Under the pieces are notes generated by a model. That model was given only the letters and a program-made list of their open reading frames with translations, searched no databases and had not been told where the DNA came from. A DNA stretch of 64,000 nucleotides from contig OX637332.1 of assembly GCA_951799405.1 (NCBI GenBank), positions 253,001 to 317,000 of the forward strand, written 5' to 3'. How positions within the stretch are numbered: the stretch's first letter is position 1; each line of letters opens with the position of its first letter. The position numbers and the translations under genes are program-made. This DNA is from Agapetus fuscipes. Its lineage: Eukaryota; Arthropoda; Insecta; Trichoptera; Glossosomatidae. Positions 22,301 through 32,970 of this stretch are shown here, in pieces.

Positions 22301-22923
22301 TTCTTTTACATCCTCTAAATCTTCCTTCCATAAACCCCTTTAAGGGGAAACCACTGCGAGTCTTTATTATTATTATATTTCTATATAAGATTATTTCTAT
22401 ATTTGCGCATTTGAGGATGCACTCTCAATCAAGTTTTAGATATTTTTCTGAGAAAGACGTTAAAATATTGATTACAGCATATAAATAAGTATAAAAGTAA
22501 CAGGAAAGAGTTCCCAAATAGAAAATAAATTGTACTGTAGACTACACATGACTTTATAGCATAAAATACGGTCATGTTTAGGTCATAGTCAATTTTCAAA
22601 ACAAAACATTTAGTTGTATGTAAGTAATGAAGCTAATCTATTTAAGTAATCGTCTTTTTGCAGTATTATCATTGATCCAGTTTGTATCAAAACTAACACT
22701 TAGTTTGGTGGGTATACTTTGCATAAATATATTGTAAAGTTATGATTGATTATTATGGGTACTTACTAAATTTTAAGACTCGTAGTCTAGTATTTTATAT
22801 TAGGCGTTTTAGTACCAAGAATATTATTTTATTTTTTGTATGGAAATTTGTCACTTTGTATGGTGGCTACACCTTATATTTTTTTGAAAATAGTAATGAT
22901 TAATGTATGTAGGTATATTATAT

Positions 22924-23873
22924 AGGGTGTTTTTTTTAGAGGTATAGAACTTAAAGTTGGCAACACTGTTTTAACTGGCGGCCATTTTGTCAGCTGTTAA
23001 GTGATTTGTTTTTAGTTTAGTTTGGCATTTTAACATGAATAGACAACTCGTGCAACAATTGAAGCCACACGATCACCTAGCAAGGCGTAGATTCGGTGAA
23101 TGGGTCCAAAACAAGATTGCCGTTGATCCCGATTTTCATAAGAGAATTTTGTTTAGCGATGAAGCTCACTTTTGGTCGAATGGCTACGTCAATAAAAAAA
23201 ACTGCCGTATTTGGAGTGAAGATAATCCTCAAATGTATGTTGAGACACCGTTACATCCAGAAAAACTGACTGTTTGGTGTGATTTATGGGCCGGTGGAAT
23301 CATTGGTCCGCACTTTTTTAAAAAAGGTGTTGGCCAGAACGTTACAGTCAATGGTGACCGCTATAGAGCCATGATTACTGACTTTTTCGTTCCTCAATTG
23401 AATAACCATGATGTGCAGGAGCTGTGGTTTCAACAAGATGGCGCAACATGTCACACAGCTCGTGCCACAATTGATTTACTGAAGGAAACGTTTGGTGATA
23501 GCATAATTTCACGTTCCGGACCCGTGAGTTGGCCTCCAAGATCGTGTGATTTAACACCGCTAGATTATTTTCTGTGGGGATATGTAAATTCGCTAGTCTA
23601 CGCCGATAAGCCCAAAACGATTGACCACTTGGAGGACAATATTCGCCGCGTTATTGCCGATATACGGCCACAAATGTTGGAAAAAGTTATTGAAAATTGG
23701 ACCTCCAGATTAGATTACGTCCGAGCCAGCCGTGGCGGTCATATGCCAGAAATCAGATTTAAATTATAATGCCAAAAGATTATCTTTCGAAAAAGTCAAC
23801 TTCATGTCAATTTAAAAAATTCATCCTTGTTTTATTCCATTTCAAAGTTCTATACCTCTAAAAAAAACACCCT
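22924..23873 (+). mobile_element. Mariner-type DNA transposon, internally deleted, 950 bp
   Basis: Perfect 29-bp inverted ends (AGGGTG, eight T, AGAGGTATAGAACTT) at 22924-22952 and 23845-23873, flanked by TA-rich target sequence. The paralogous empty site near 24170-24185 (GTAGGTATATATAAAAGC) lacks the element, which confirms the insertion boundaries. The element is shorter than usual for mariner (about 1.3 kb) because the 5' part of the transposase is missing. Confidence 0.9.
23035..23769 (+). CDS. Tc1/mariner transposase, catalytic domain only (244 aa)
   Basis: One uninterrupted frame from ATG 23035 to TAA 23767-23769. The catalytic aspartates lie in FSDEAHFW (D42), WFQQDGATCH (D135) and SCDLTPLDYFLWG (D172). 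D135 and D172 are separated by 36 residues. WPPRSCDLTPLDYFLWGYV and a C-terminal RL.Y.RA..GGH..E are typical of the Tc3/mariner-like proteins common in insects. Only 41 residues precede D42, whereas full transposases carry about 100 more with two helix-turn-helix DNA-binding units. The frame is undamaged, so the copy is young, but the protein should not bind its own ends. The start is the only ATG upstream of the conserved part, 82 bp inside the left inverted repeat. The minus ORF at 23375-23557 is a shadow. Confidence 0.9.
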   Translation: MNRQLVQQLKPHDHLARRRFGEWVQNKIAVDPDFHKRILFSDEAHFWSNGYVNKKNCRIWSEDNPQMYVETPLHPEKLTVWCDLWAGGIIGPHFFKKGVGQNVTVNGDRYRAMITDFFVPQLNNHDVQELWFQQDGATCHTARATIDLLKETFGDSIISRSGPVSWPPRSCDLTPLDYFLWGYVNSLVYADKPKTIDHLEDNIRRVIADIRPQMLEKVIENWTSRLDYVRASRGGHMPEIRFKL

Positions 23874-25359
23874 TTATAAGAGCTTTTCAATTGTACAACA
23901 TTTTTTTTAGTTAGCCCGTTCTCTGCCGAGAAATTTTAAATAATTGTTTTCTCTTGTATCGCAACCCCCAAAACAAAGAGTATTATGAGGCAATGGTTAT
24001 TGTTGTTACATAGCAATTTACTGGGCAAATTGTTATGTAGGTTTATGTATGGGTATTAGATGTTTTGCTACCAAAAATATTACAATATTTTTTTGTATGA
24101 AAATTTGTCACTTTGTATGGTGGCTATACTTTAAAATATTATTTTGAAAAAAGTAATAGTTCATGTATGTAGGTATATATAAAAGCTTTTCAATTGTAGA
24201 ATATTATTTTTAGTTAACCCTTTCTCTGCCCAGAAATTTTAAATTATTTTTTTCTCTTGTATGGCAACCTACAAAACAAAGAATATTATGAGGCAATGGT
24301 TATTGTTGTTACATAGCACTATTATAATGACGATTATGCAAAAAAATTCAAGAAAATCGTAGGAGCCGTTTTTGAGAAAATCTCATTTGAAACTTTCAGC
24401 TGTTCGGAAGCCATCTTTATTTTTTTTAAATTTGAAAAATGTTTCATTATGAATATAAGTGATGAAAGAGTTCTTTCCATTAAAGTTAAAAAATATAAAA
24501 GTTGTTTGCGTTCTGATGGGTTTTTGTAGCCTTTTAATGTTAAGTTTTGATATCATGTAAACGGCTTGTGTATAATATTGTAGAACATTATTTTTTTGTC
24601 AACGCTTTCACTTCTGAGAAAGTCACAATTGTTTAATTTGTTCATATGGCAACTCAAAGACGCAGATTAGCAAGAATGTTGCCATAACTAAATTTATTAA
24701 GAATGTATCAAGCAATTTGCACACTGAAAATTTCAATAAAATCGTTGCAGCCGTTTTTGAGAAAATCGCATTTGAAATTTTCAGCTCTTCGGAAGCCATC
24801 TTGAATTCTCCAAATTGTGAAAAAAAAAATTTGCAAATCGGTACATAATTTTTTCTTTCTTGTGAACTTAAAACAAGTTTTAAAAATCGCGTTTTTATGA
24901 GCCTTTTTAATATTTACGATAAAAAAATTGAGATCGTGTAAACGGTACTTTAGGTCATTTTTTTTTTAAAAGTGGTTTTTAGTTTTTTGTAGAAATTTAT
25001 ATTGCGCGTAATATTGTTGAAAATATTTTTTTAGTCAACTCAGCCATTTCCGAGAAAATCACAATCGTTTTTTTCTTTCATATGGCAACCCATAGACGCA
25101 GATTGGCAAGAGTGTTGCCCTAACTAATTTTCTTAGTGGTAATTTAAGTAACGACCACACTGAAATTTGAAAGAAAATCGTTAGAGCCGTTTTTGAGAAA
25201 AGTGCAATTTTATGTTTTTTTTGTATGGCAGCCATCTTGATTTTTCAGGTTGGTGCCATGCCAGTCGGCCCATCAAAATCTGGGGTGGGTAATTCTCTAA
25301 ATCCAAAAATCTGTGTCTCTGCGATCAGTAGTTACGGCTGGGACATACATACATACATA

Positions 25360-25430
25360 CATCCATACGGACGGACGGACGCGTTCGACAAATTAGGTTT
25401 TTTTGCATGTCCTGGTGCAGGACAACTCAT
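25360..25430 (+). repeat. Simple repeat and palindromic end of dispersed repeat, copy 1
   Basis: (CATA)n, then GACGGACGGAC, then TGTCCTGGTGCAGGACA, an inverted repeat that recurs at 28338-28354 as TGTCCTGCACCAGGACA. Confidence 0.7.
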
Positions 25431-25465
25431 TTCCGTTGAACCTAATTTTTTTTTTGGACGAATAC

Positions 25466-26247
25466 AATACTTTATAACAGTTCCTTCGGACTGCTATAAA
25501 GTAAAAATACAATTTGATAGTTGGAAAATGCTCCCATAAGTAAATTATTAATTTAAGTTTATGCTTAATTTACGATGAAAATGAAAAAGACCCATTAAAT
25601 ATTAGATAAACAAAAGTTTTGGTAAAATTAACAACAGATGTGATACAGATATACGAGTATACTCGTAAGTTGCCGGTAACGTTACCGTGTACAATAAACA
25701 TCACTATTCCTTCTCAGATGAGCGGCGACGTACACTTCGTGGTTTTATGCACTATTCTGCCTTTGACACTGCGTATGGTAAAAAATAAAATATTTTAATC
25801 ACTTCTATAACTCGTATTGCGACAGCTTGACACTTACGATGTTTATCACACCAAATCTATGAAGTACAATACGGAGAGGGAGAGGGTGCTATGTGCAGTA
25901 CTGCCCAAATAAGATAAGCCGCACAGCAGGCCTGTGGAAAGTGTACTTATCCATCAGTATTATTCAGTCAGTGATCGGCTCATGAGTACTTGGGGCAGTG
26001 GATGCGCAGTGACCCAGCGACAACAGAGTTGTAATAAATTGCACAGAATCTGCACTCGACTTTCTTGCAAAAATTAACCTACTGTATGACGTATGTAAAG
26101 CTATAATCATCTACCAGCTTATGCAGTTTCAATGAAAATATAAAATATCAATAATAGATCAATTTAATTTCACCGCGGTGTGTACCTCTGCATACCCGTG
26201 CGAGTATGGAAATAGCCATATAAATTCTTAAGTGAATAAAAAATATT
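25466..26247. other. Unassigned stretch
   Basis: Nothing recognised. Confidence 0.4.
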
Positions 26248-26350
26248 TGGATGATTTATTTGGTGAGCGCCGTTTTGTGTGAATCACACCTCAAGAGCCC
26301 TCTGCGAGGTTGGTCTTCTCTGGAAAAAGCGCCAATTACACAAGAAAGAT
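26248..26350 (-). mobile_element. SINE family 2 fragment
   Basis: GATGATTTATTTGGTGAGCG, GTGAATCACACCTCAAGAGC and AAAGCGCCAATTACACAAG. Confidence 0.7.
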
Positions 26351-26389
26351 CCTCGACTCATAGGTTGGTATGAAGCAGACCTCTGTACT

Positions 26390-27006
26390 GTACTGTGCTG
26401 TATCCTGCCACCGTTTTATTAGGGGTGGTCAGTACCTCCGCAGATGCGCCTCCACTTTTTGCTGTCATCACCTTTTTCATACATACTCTTCTCTTATTCT
26501 CACTCTGCAGAAACCATTATTTCGCAATCTCACCTATTTGGTCTAACCATTCTTTCCTCAGCCTTCCCCTTCCGCGTTTTCCTCTGACATTTCCTTTGTA
26601 CACTTTCTTCGTTAGTTGTTCATCATCCATTCTTTCAAGATGTCCGAATCATCTCATCGTACTTTTTTGTACTTTCATTCTCATATTCTCTTTTATACCA
26701 CACTCCTTCATCACCCAATCATTACGTACTCTATCACTCAGTGTCTTTCCAGCCTCTCAGGTAAGCCATTTCGACCGTACGTACTTTACTCAGCTTACAT
26801 TAATTAAGCCTCACTTCCACCAACCAATATGCCATTGTAGACCGCCGATCTCATATTCTTTGTAAGTTTCCTATTTCTTGCAATTCTTCCAATCGTTCAA
26901 TTTCGCATTCGACTCAAACTTGCTTCCCAGATAATCAAATTCTTTCACGACCTCCACTCTTGTTTCATTCAGTCTTATCTCAATTTCCTGACATTTCTCA
27001 GTCCTC
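26390..27006 (-). pseudogene. LINE RT C-terminal region (GTTACA-tail-like family), decayed
   Basis: On the minus strand the broken frames read EVVKEFDYLGSKFES (near 26930), FGHLERMDDEQLTKKVYKG (near 26630) and GKRGRGRLRKEWLDQIGE (near 26570). The same order is found in the intact piece at 32974-33423. Several frameshifts and stops are present. The 156-aa plus ORF over the same bases is an antisense artefact. Confidence 0.75.
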
Positions 27007-27007
27007 C

Positions 27008-27225
27008 CAAAGTGTAAAAAATAATTCACTTTGTCAATGTCACCCCTGTTTCAAGGAAGGTCGGCAAGAGAGGCAGGTTTTATGTTCATTTGAGATTTGG
27101 TTTTAATTTGTAGGTACACATTCAGCATTCGTAAGCGCAAACTTACAGGTACCTGTTTGTAGGCATGCATTTGATATGAGTTTTGAATGTTTATATTTCA
27201 TTGCAACTTATATTCTAGATTATTG
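27008..27225 (+). mobile_element. LINE 3' UTR repeat (TTAGA-tail family), 5' truncated
   Basis: AAGTGTAAAAAATAATTCAC to TTCATTGCAACTTATATTC. Confidence 0.75.
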
Positions 27226-27234
27226 TAGATGGTC

Positions 27235-28280
27235 ATTGAACCCTTCTGTATGCAAACTAGGACTTTGTAATGTGGGTAAACTTTTTAGTTACATTTTGAA
27301 AAAGTAACGACTGATTATTATTGGTATTTATAAATTTTTAAGAATCACAGCCTTTTTTCTAATTTTAACCCTTTGACTACCAAGAAAATTACGAAAACAT
27401 TTTGTATGGAAAAAATTTCACTTTGTATGGTGGCTATACTTTTGATTCAATTTTTGGAAAAAATAATGATGGCAATATATAGTTTACCATTATTGTTTTA
27501 CATTTGTACTACATTATTTTTTTATTAACCCTCTAACTGCCGAGAATTTTTCCATTATTTTTTTCTTTTATATGGCAACTCCCTAAACCGAGATTATGAT
27601 GAAAAAATAATTATAATCATTAGATAGCACTATTTTATAAACGGATTCACAGAAAATTTTAGAAAAATCGTCGGAGCCGTTTTTGAGAAAATCGCATTTT
27701 AAATTTTCAGCTCTTCGGAAGCCATCTTGAATTTTCAAAAAAGTACAAAATCTTTGATTACGAATTAGTGATAAACTTGTTTTTTCTACCAAATCTAAAA
27801 CAAATTTAAATATCTTGCATTTTAATAGGTTTTTGTAATATTTTCGATTTAAAATTTCAGGTCGTGTAAACGGTGCTTTATATTTCTTTTTTCAAATAAT
27901 TCTTTTTTAATTTTGTAGAAATTTATGTTGTCTTTAATATTGTAGAACATTATATTTTTGTTGACCCCTTAACTTTCGAGAAAATCAAAATCGTTTGTTT
28001 TTTTCATATGGCAACCCATAGACACAGATTAGAAAGAGTGTTGCCGTAACTAATTTATTAAGTTAAAAACTAATTAGTGGCAATTCTGAAAATTTAAGAA
28101 AAATTCTTGAAGCCGTTTTTGAGAAAAGTGCAATTTTTTGTTTTTTTTTGTATGGCAGCCATCTTGAATTTTCAAGTTGGTGTAATGCCATGTTATTCGT
28201 ATTTAATACATGTCCAAAAAAGTTGATGTAGCCAAAATTTGGTATCTCTAGGTCTTATACTTTGGAAAGTGACACACACA

Positions 28281-28312
<32 letters not shown>

Positions 28313-28390
28313 TACAGACGGACATGGGACGGGCATGTCCTGCACCAGGACAACTCATTTCCGTGAAAACCTCGAAATTTTTTTTTCACA
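27235..28390 (+). repeat. Long dispersed repeat with internal modules (copy 2)
   Basis: Same module order as 22690-25465 (see there). The GAGCCGTTTTTGAGAAAA module occurs near 27676 and 28110. It ends with a CA-rich simple repeat, CAGACGGACATGG and TGTCCTGCACCAGGACA. Confidence 0.7.
28271..28317 (+). repeat. (CA)n microsatellite
   Basis: ACAC run with two CATA interruptions. Confidence 0.85.
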
Positions 28391-29430
28391 CCAAATCAAA
28401 ACTTTATTTATAGCATTCAGCTATAGCAAGAAAGTAAAAAGATTGAGGACAGCCAGATCCAAAAGAGAAGGTACTCGCTATTTAAGTAAAACCAAGAAGC
28501 ATGCCTACCGTTTTATAAACATAAGATTCTGAAGCTCCAAACAGGGATTCGGTCCGTTTGTTTTACTATTGTCGTAGGTTCTTCATTCAGTTCTCCCTTA
28601 AATGCTTCCTTGCGTTATAAGCTGGATTAGGTTATTTGTTCCTCGTCGCGAGTCTAAGGCGATCCCGATAGTTTTTCCTCTTTGTTGGTTTTGAGTTTGA
28701 ATGGCAGGAAAGGACTTTTGACTGCTGTGCATGCCTCGGAGGGCTTTGTCGTTGGGAACTGAAGCGTCTTCCGGTATGAACTCATTTCAAGCAAGTCTCT
28801 CTTGCTCTTCAGTCCTCGCGTTATCACATATATATATAACAGTTCGTTGTCTTCTCCGTCTTGGAAGAAAGCGATCTTTCGGTTGAGAATTGAGATACTG
28901 TGAGTAAGTCTGGAGCTCCCCTGCTTTACTTTCTACTGCGTCAGCGATTCTCCAATCACAATCCACCCAATTCTACTTACGTGCTTTTAATTTTTGCTTA
29001 TAAAATTAGTGGATTATTATGAAAAAAACAGACATGTGATCTCTTGAACAGAATATACTATATCCATTTTGCCGACCTTCTTCTCCTTAGCTTGTCTTCT
29101 ACACGAATGTCTCTCCCTACATTCGTCATTTTTCTGTTAAATAATCCTTTTTCCCTGAACAGCATATCTACATATCGTCCTATTCTGCTGTCTTAACATA
29201 CAAAATATTATATTTTGTATTTTTTTTTGTTCAAGGGGATGTATAGGCGCGTATGTATAGGATGAGTAGGCGCATTATACGGGTAGTTCATTACTCGGCA
29301 ACAGATCACACTTCAGACTGGCTGCAGATCAATAATTGATCAATTCACCCATACTGTTTTTAAAGTAATCTCTAGATCCCCCTGGACGTTGAATTTCAGA
29401 TGTATTTGAATTTACCTCAGACCTGTTCCG
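28391..29430. other. Unassigned stretch
   Basis: No gene or clear repeat recognised. Confidence 0.35.
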
Positions 29431-29515
29431 CATAAAAGTGTCAGAAGGACCCACAGCACGTGGACAATCACTCGAAGCTATATTTTTTGTGCAGCTGAAA
29501 GCCCACCCTGAAGTT

Positions 29516-29711
29516 CAGAAAGGTTGTCGTGAACCTCTAAGTCCGAGACGTGCCCATGACTGTGCACGACGTACGACCCGTTAGCCTGTAGAGTTTCCAA
29601 GTCCGCGCACTGTGTTCGTCTTGCTGCAGCGCGACCCGCTATCCTTGCATTGGAGCGTCCCCGGCTGGCGCTGCCCACAGTTGCGTCACTGCTCTGATTC
29701 TCAGTCTTGTG
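29516..29711 (-). other. Possible exon on the minus strand
   Basis: A GC-richer minus frame with a protein-like look: ENQSSDATVGSASRGRSNAR, then CADLETLQANGSYVVHSHGH and VSDLEVHDNLSELQ. It begins after an AG (TATCACAAG) and could end at a CAG/GGTGGG donor near 29516. The last 70 bases of the longer ORF lie in a dispersed repeat shared with about 38890-38960, so only the part given here is considered. I do not recognise the family and the acceptor is weak. Confidence 0.25.
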
Positions 29712-30484
29712 ATATCAAGTGGAATCCCGCTCGGGCGCGCCACGCGACATGCCCGCTCAACACTTTCCCACATAATCTTTACTTTCTTTCTTTGTATTTT
29801 TTTCTATATAGCAACAATTACATATAGTTGAGAAAAAAACGTGAGGCTATCACGACCAGGCGCCGCATATCGTATTGTGCTGGTTTCTTCTACCTCTTTA
29901 AGCGGCGTTATCGTGTAAATCCCACCTCAAGAGCCACTTAGTTATTGATACAGAGCGTAAATTGTTTTGTGACCGAATCTAATAAACTCACACACGAATA
30001 TTCAAAATCCAGATCCTTGTTATTTATAGAGAACTGTGGCGTTTGCCCAGCGAGAAAATTCAATTGAACAAAATAATACATTCCAAGTCCATGGTAACAT
30101 AATGATATTTGCAAAGTAACTTCATGCTGTGGATATTGGAAAAAATATATATTTAAAAATACCATCGGTAATACGAAAAGCAGAGACCAAGCAAATAATT
30201 TCAGCTATCTTGGGCGTAAAGTAAGAGAGACATAGTTACGAATAACCTGAAGCCTAAGGATACAACTTTATATTTCAAAGGAAACAATAAGTCACGCTTA
30301 AAATGCGTAAAAAGCGCCGGCCTGATGTAACTACAGATGTTTTTATGTCGTGATCTGGATCTAAAGAACGAGTGTTCGATTCTCGGACAAGGCAAATAGA
30401 CTCTTTATTCTACATTTGACGAACAACAATATCTGCCGAAAATAATGTTCAAGGGTCAAAGTAAACAGCAGGTTCCTGTTCCCT
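29712..30484. other. Unassigned stretch
   Basis: A short SINE family 2 piece lies at about 29897-29940 (CCCACCTCAAGAGCC). Nothing else recognised. Confidence 0.4.
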
Positions 30485-30955
30485 GGCTGATAGGTTGGTA
30501 TAAGGCTGACCCCCATGCTGTGAAAACTTTGCTCACTTTTAACAATGCAACCCCGGTAACAGGGAGATGCGACAGGAGTTTCAAGGTTTATGTTCACGTT
30601 TGGTTTACTTTGTAATACACATGCAGCATTTGTAAGCGCGAACTTACAGGTGTCTGCTTCTGGCAGTGCATTAAATTTGAACCTTGAATATCATTATATT
30701 GTTTCACCTTCGATCATAGATAGATATATCACTTATAAGTTGATATGAGGCTGGCCACCCATACTGAAAAAAAAATACTTTTGCCAAAAATAATTTTGAG
30801 TTGAATAATTAAGAGTTGCACGGTTCGTGTTAATTTAAGCTCTTGTTTCTATTTTGTTGGTATACTTACATGCAGACTGCGTACCAACAAACCTACACAC
30901 GTCTGTTTCGAGAATGTCAATGTATTTTTGCAACTTAGATTGTAGATAACAGACA
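30485..30955 (+). mobile_element. Two tandem LINE 3' UTR copies, diverged
   Basis: The first is 30485-30725 (GATAGGTTGGTATAAGG). The second is 30730-30955 (ACTTATAAGTTGATATGAGG to TTTGCAACTTAGATTG). Confidence 0.75.
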
Positions 30956-31732
30956 AATAAATCCTTTTCAAGTAGGTAATTAAATGGTTTCAAAGGAATA
31001 TTCTTTTGATCTTGTTTTACTACACGAGTTGTAGAGGCTGCCAAGCGTTGTCAACTTTTCCTTACCAAAGTAATAAATTTATTAGTAATTTACTAGACTT
31101 TGTTTTAGTAATTTCCTGCTGACTTTTTATGCCCCCGGGCGGAGTACACTATCCTAGTCGCAGATTTGCTGAGCGAGTGTTCGCAGTTTAGAGTTGCCGG
31201 TTATGTGGTTGCATTCCAAACGAATGATTTGATTGAGTTCCTAACTCCGCTGTGGAGGGAGCGGCGCGGCCAGTTCGCAAAACAGCTAACAAGGCTCACA
31301 CACCAGGCAACTGCAAAGCGACCACAAAAATTAGCAAGCTTTCTGAAGGCAGGTCACATTTTGCCACTTACATTGACGTTTTAGCTCTGCCTTATATGAA
31401 TCACTGTAAAAAGATCCAATGAAACGTCTCGACAGTAGAAAGAACTGATAAAGAGAGGTCTGATGCCATGAAACTATTTTTTTTACATCTCTACTGTAGA
31501 AATAAAATAGTAGATTTTTGTTGACGTGCTTATTCAAAGACAGAGCATGAGAACGGTTATTGGCAGAGCTCGTTGTAACATGACGACCTGCACCAAGATG
31601 ACACCACGCTCTGCGAATGCGGAGCCCGAAGGTCCATGGATCATCTTCGGGTCTGCCCAGCAAGCTGCTCACTGGCCGTCCTAGTGGAGGACAACGACGG
31701 AGCGGTGAAGGTTGCCCGATACTGGGCAACGC
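30956..31732. other. Unassigned stretch
   Basis: Short overlapping ORFs on both strands (31166-31729) with no motif. No gene recognised. Confidence 0.35.
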
Positions 31733-31990
31733 AACGCAACTAAGCTACACATATAGTGTAACTTCTTGCCTGCGTTATCCCCGAAGGGTTAGCATGTGGC
31801 GCTTCGGGACCTATTTATTTTTAAAGGTAAGGGGGCCGGCCTCACACCAACCACTTTCAGTTGAAGTGGGGGTTTCCCAGCTCCCGGGGGAGCTGGTTCT
31901 CATTTCTTGTGAAGGCTGAGTTAACCTTTGAGATCGAACCCTTGCTCTCGGCATGGAATGCAAGCATTCTACCAATTGAGCTATCGACCT
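31733..31990 (-). mobile_element. SINE family 1, near full length with GCAAC tail
   Basis: Minus orientation. The tail region on the plus strand reads GGGCAACGCAACGCAACTAA, so the family ends in a short GTTGC repeat. The head at the right reads GGTCGATAGCTCAATTGGTA on the minus strand. Confidence 0.8.
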
Positions 31991-31991
31991 T

Positions 31992-32182
31992 TTTACGAGC
32001 TTGATCATCGTCGCTACAAAACGCCAATTCTCAAGCAAGACCCAGTTGCTGTAAGGCTGGATGCACCTTTGGTGACCGGTCATTGGTAAAGGTTTTATGA
32101 ATTGTTCAACCCGGCGAAGAGCAAATTTGAAAATATAAATGGTATATTTTTTTTTGTGCTCCGCCGGGAATCGAACCCACAA
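31992..32182 (-). mobile_element. SINE family 2, 3' part, split by the element at 32185
   Basis: Body plus box B (minus strand GTGGGTTCGATTCCCGGCGG). The remaining head piece is at 32783-32828, beyond the insertion. Confidence 0.85.
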
Positions 32183-32184
32183 TA

Positions 32185-32780
32185 GGGTATTTGCAATAGT
32201 GAGGAATATGATAAAAAGTAGATTATTTTGATAGATTTCGAAAAATCAAATAATAATATGTTGATTTGAAGCCGAAAATATTTTTTTTCGATTTTATATT
32301 TAAAAAAGAAAATATAGAAATTTGGACAAGTTTTTAAACGGATATGAGATCTGCTTTTTCTATTTCCGGTGCTGTGACGTCATATGTTGACGTCACTTTC
32401 TTTTATTGACATTCCATACTCTGTTGACATGTGTTGTTGACAACAGAAACAAATGAAAACAATAGAAACAAATGAAATGTTTTTAAAGAAACACACAAAC
32501 TTGTTGAAAAATAACAGCCTCAACGGTGTAAACATTAAAAAGCGATGTTTGAATTACATGAATGTGAGGGCTGTCAGTTGACACGGCGTTGTTTACAAGA
32601 CCGTGACGTCACGCGAGAAAATTTCATCTAGTAGCGTTTAGGCGCGAAAATTCAAAAATCGATTTTAAAAGGCTTATAACTTTGCTAAAAATACAACTAA
32701 AATTAAAATTCAAGAAGTTTTGGGCTAATAAAGCATAAACGAATTTAAATCACAAAGAAAAGAAAAATGTGAAAATACCC
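32185..32780. mobile_element. 596-bp TA-flanked non-autonomous element with CRE palindromes, copy 1
   Basis: Starts GGGTATTTGCAATAG and ends TGTGAAAATACCC, so the inverted ends are short (GGGTATTTKCA). TA flanks both ends (32183-32184 and 32781-32782). It splits a SINE cleanly, which fixes the borders. A second copy is at 52323-52919, about 97 percent alike by eye. It has no ORF of note. It contains TGACGTCA at 32375-32382, 32388-32395 and 32604-32611. Confidence 0.85.
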
Positions 32781-32782
32781 TA

Positions 32783-32828
32783 TTCCCATTCAGAGTCCGC
32801 AGTGTTACCACTGAGCTACGGACCGGTC
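32783..32828 (-). mobile_element. SINE family 2, tRNA-like head piece after the split
   Basis: On the minus strand: GTCCGTAGCTCAGTGGTAAC, a clean box A region. Confidence 0.85.
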
Positions 32829-32970
32829 GACCGGGCAAAAATCTAATATTAATATTAAAAATAATAGTGAACATTGTGCATTCAAACTAAAGGATTCAGG
32901 CTCATCATGAATAACATAACATCAATATAACGCCAACACTAATGTACAAAAGAGTTTACATCATTCTTAG

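Larger units (their letters stand above)
22690..25465 (+). repeat. Long dispersed repeat with internal modules (copy 1)
   Basis: Shares order and wording with 27235-28390: TTTGTATGGTGGCTA, CAATGGTTATTGTTGTTACA, GAGCCGTTTTTGAGAAAAT, TTCGGAAGCCATCTT, TTGTATGGCAGCCATCTTGA. It ends in a tetranucleotide repeat, GACGGACGGAC and the palindromic TGTCCTGGTGCAGGACA. The GCCGTTTTTGAGAAAA module recurs near 24367, 24750 and 25182, so the element is built of units of about 400 bp. Two tandem partial copies surround the mariner insertion. Confidence 0.65.

Noticed and set aside
26395..26865. 156-aa plus ORF rich in F, S, H and P
   Set aside because: Antisense reading of a decayed LINE on the minus strand.
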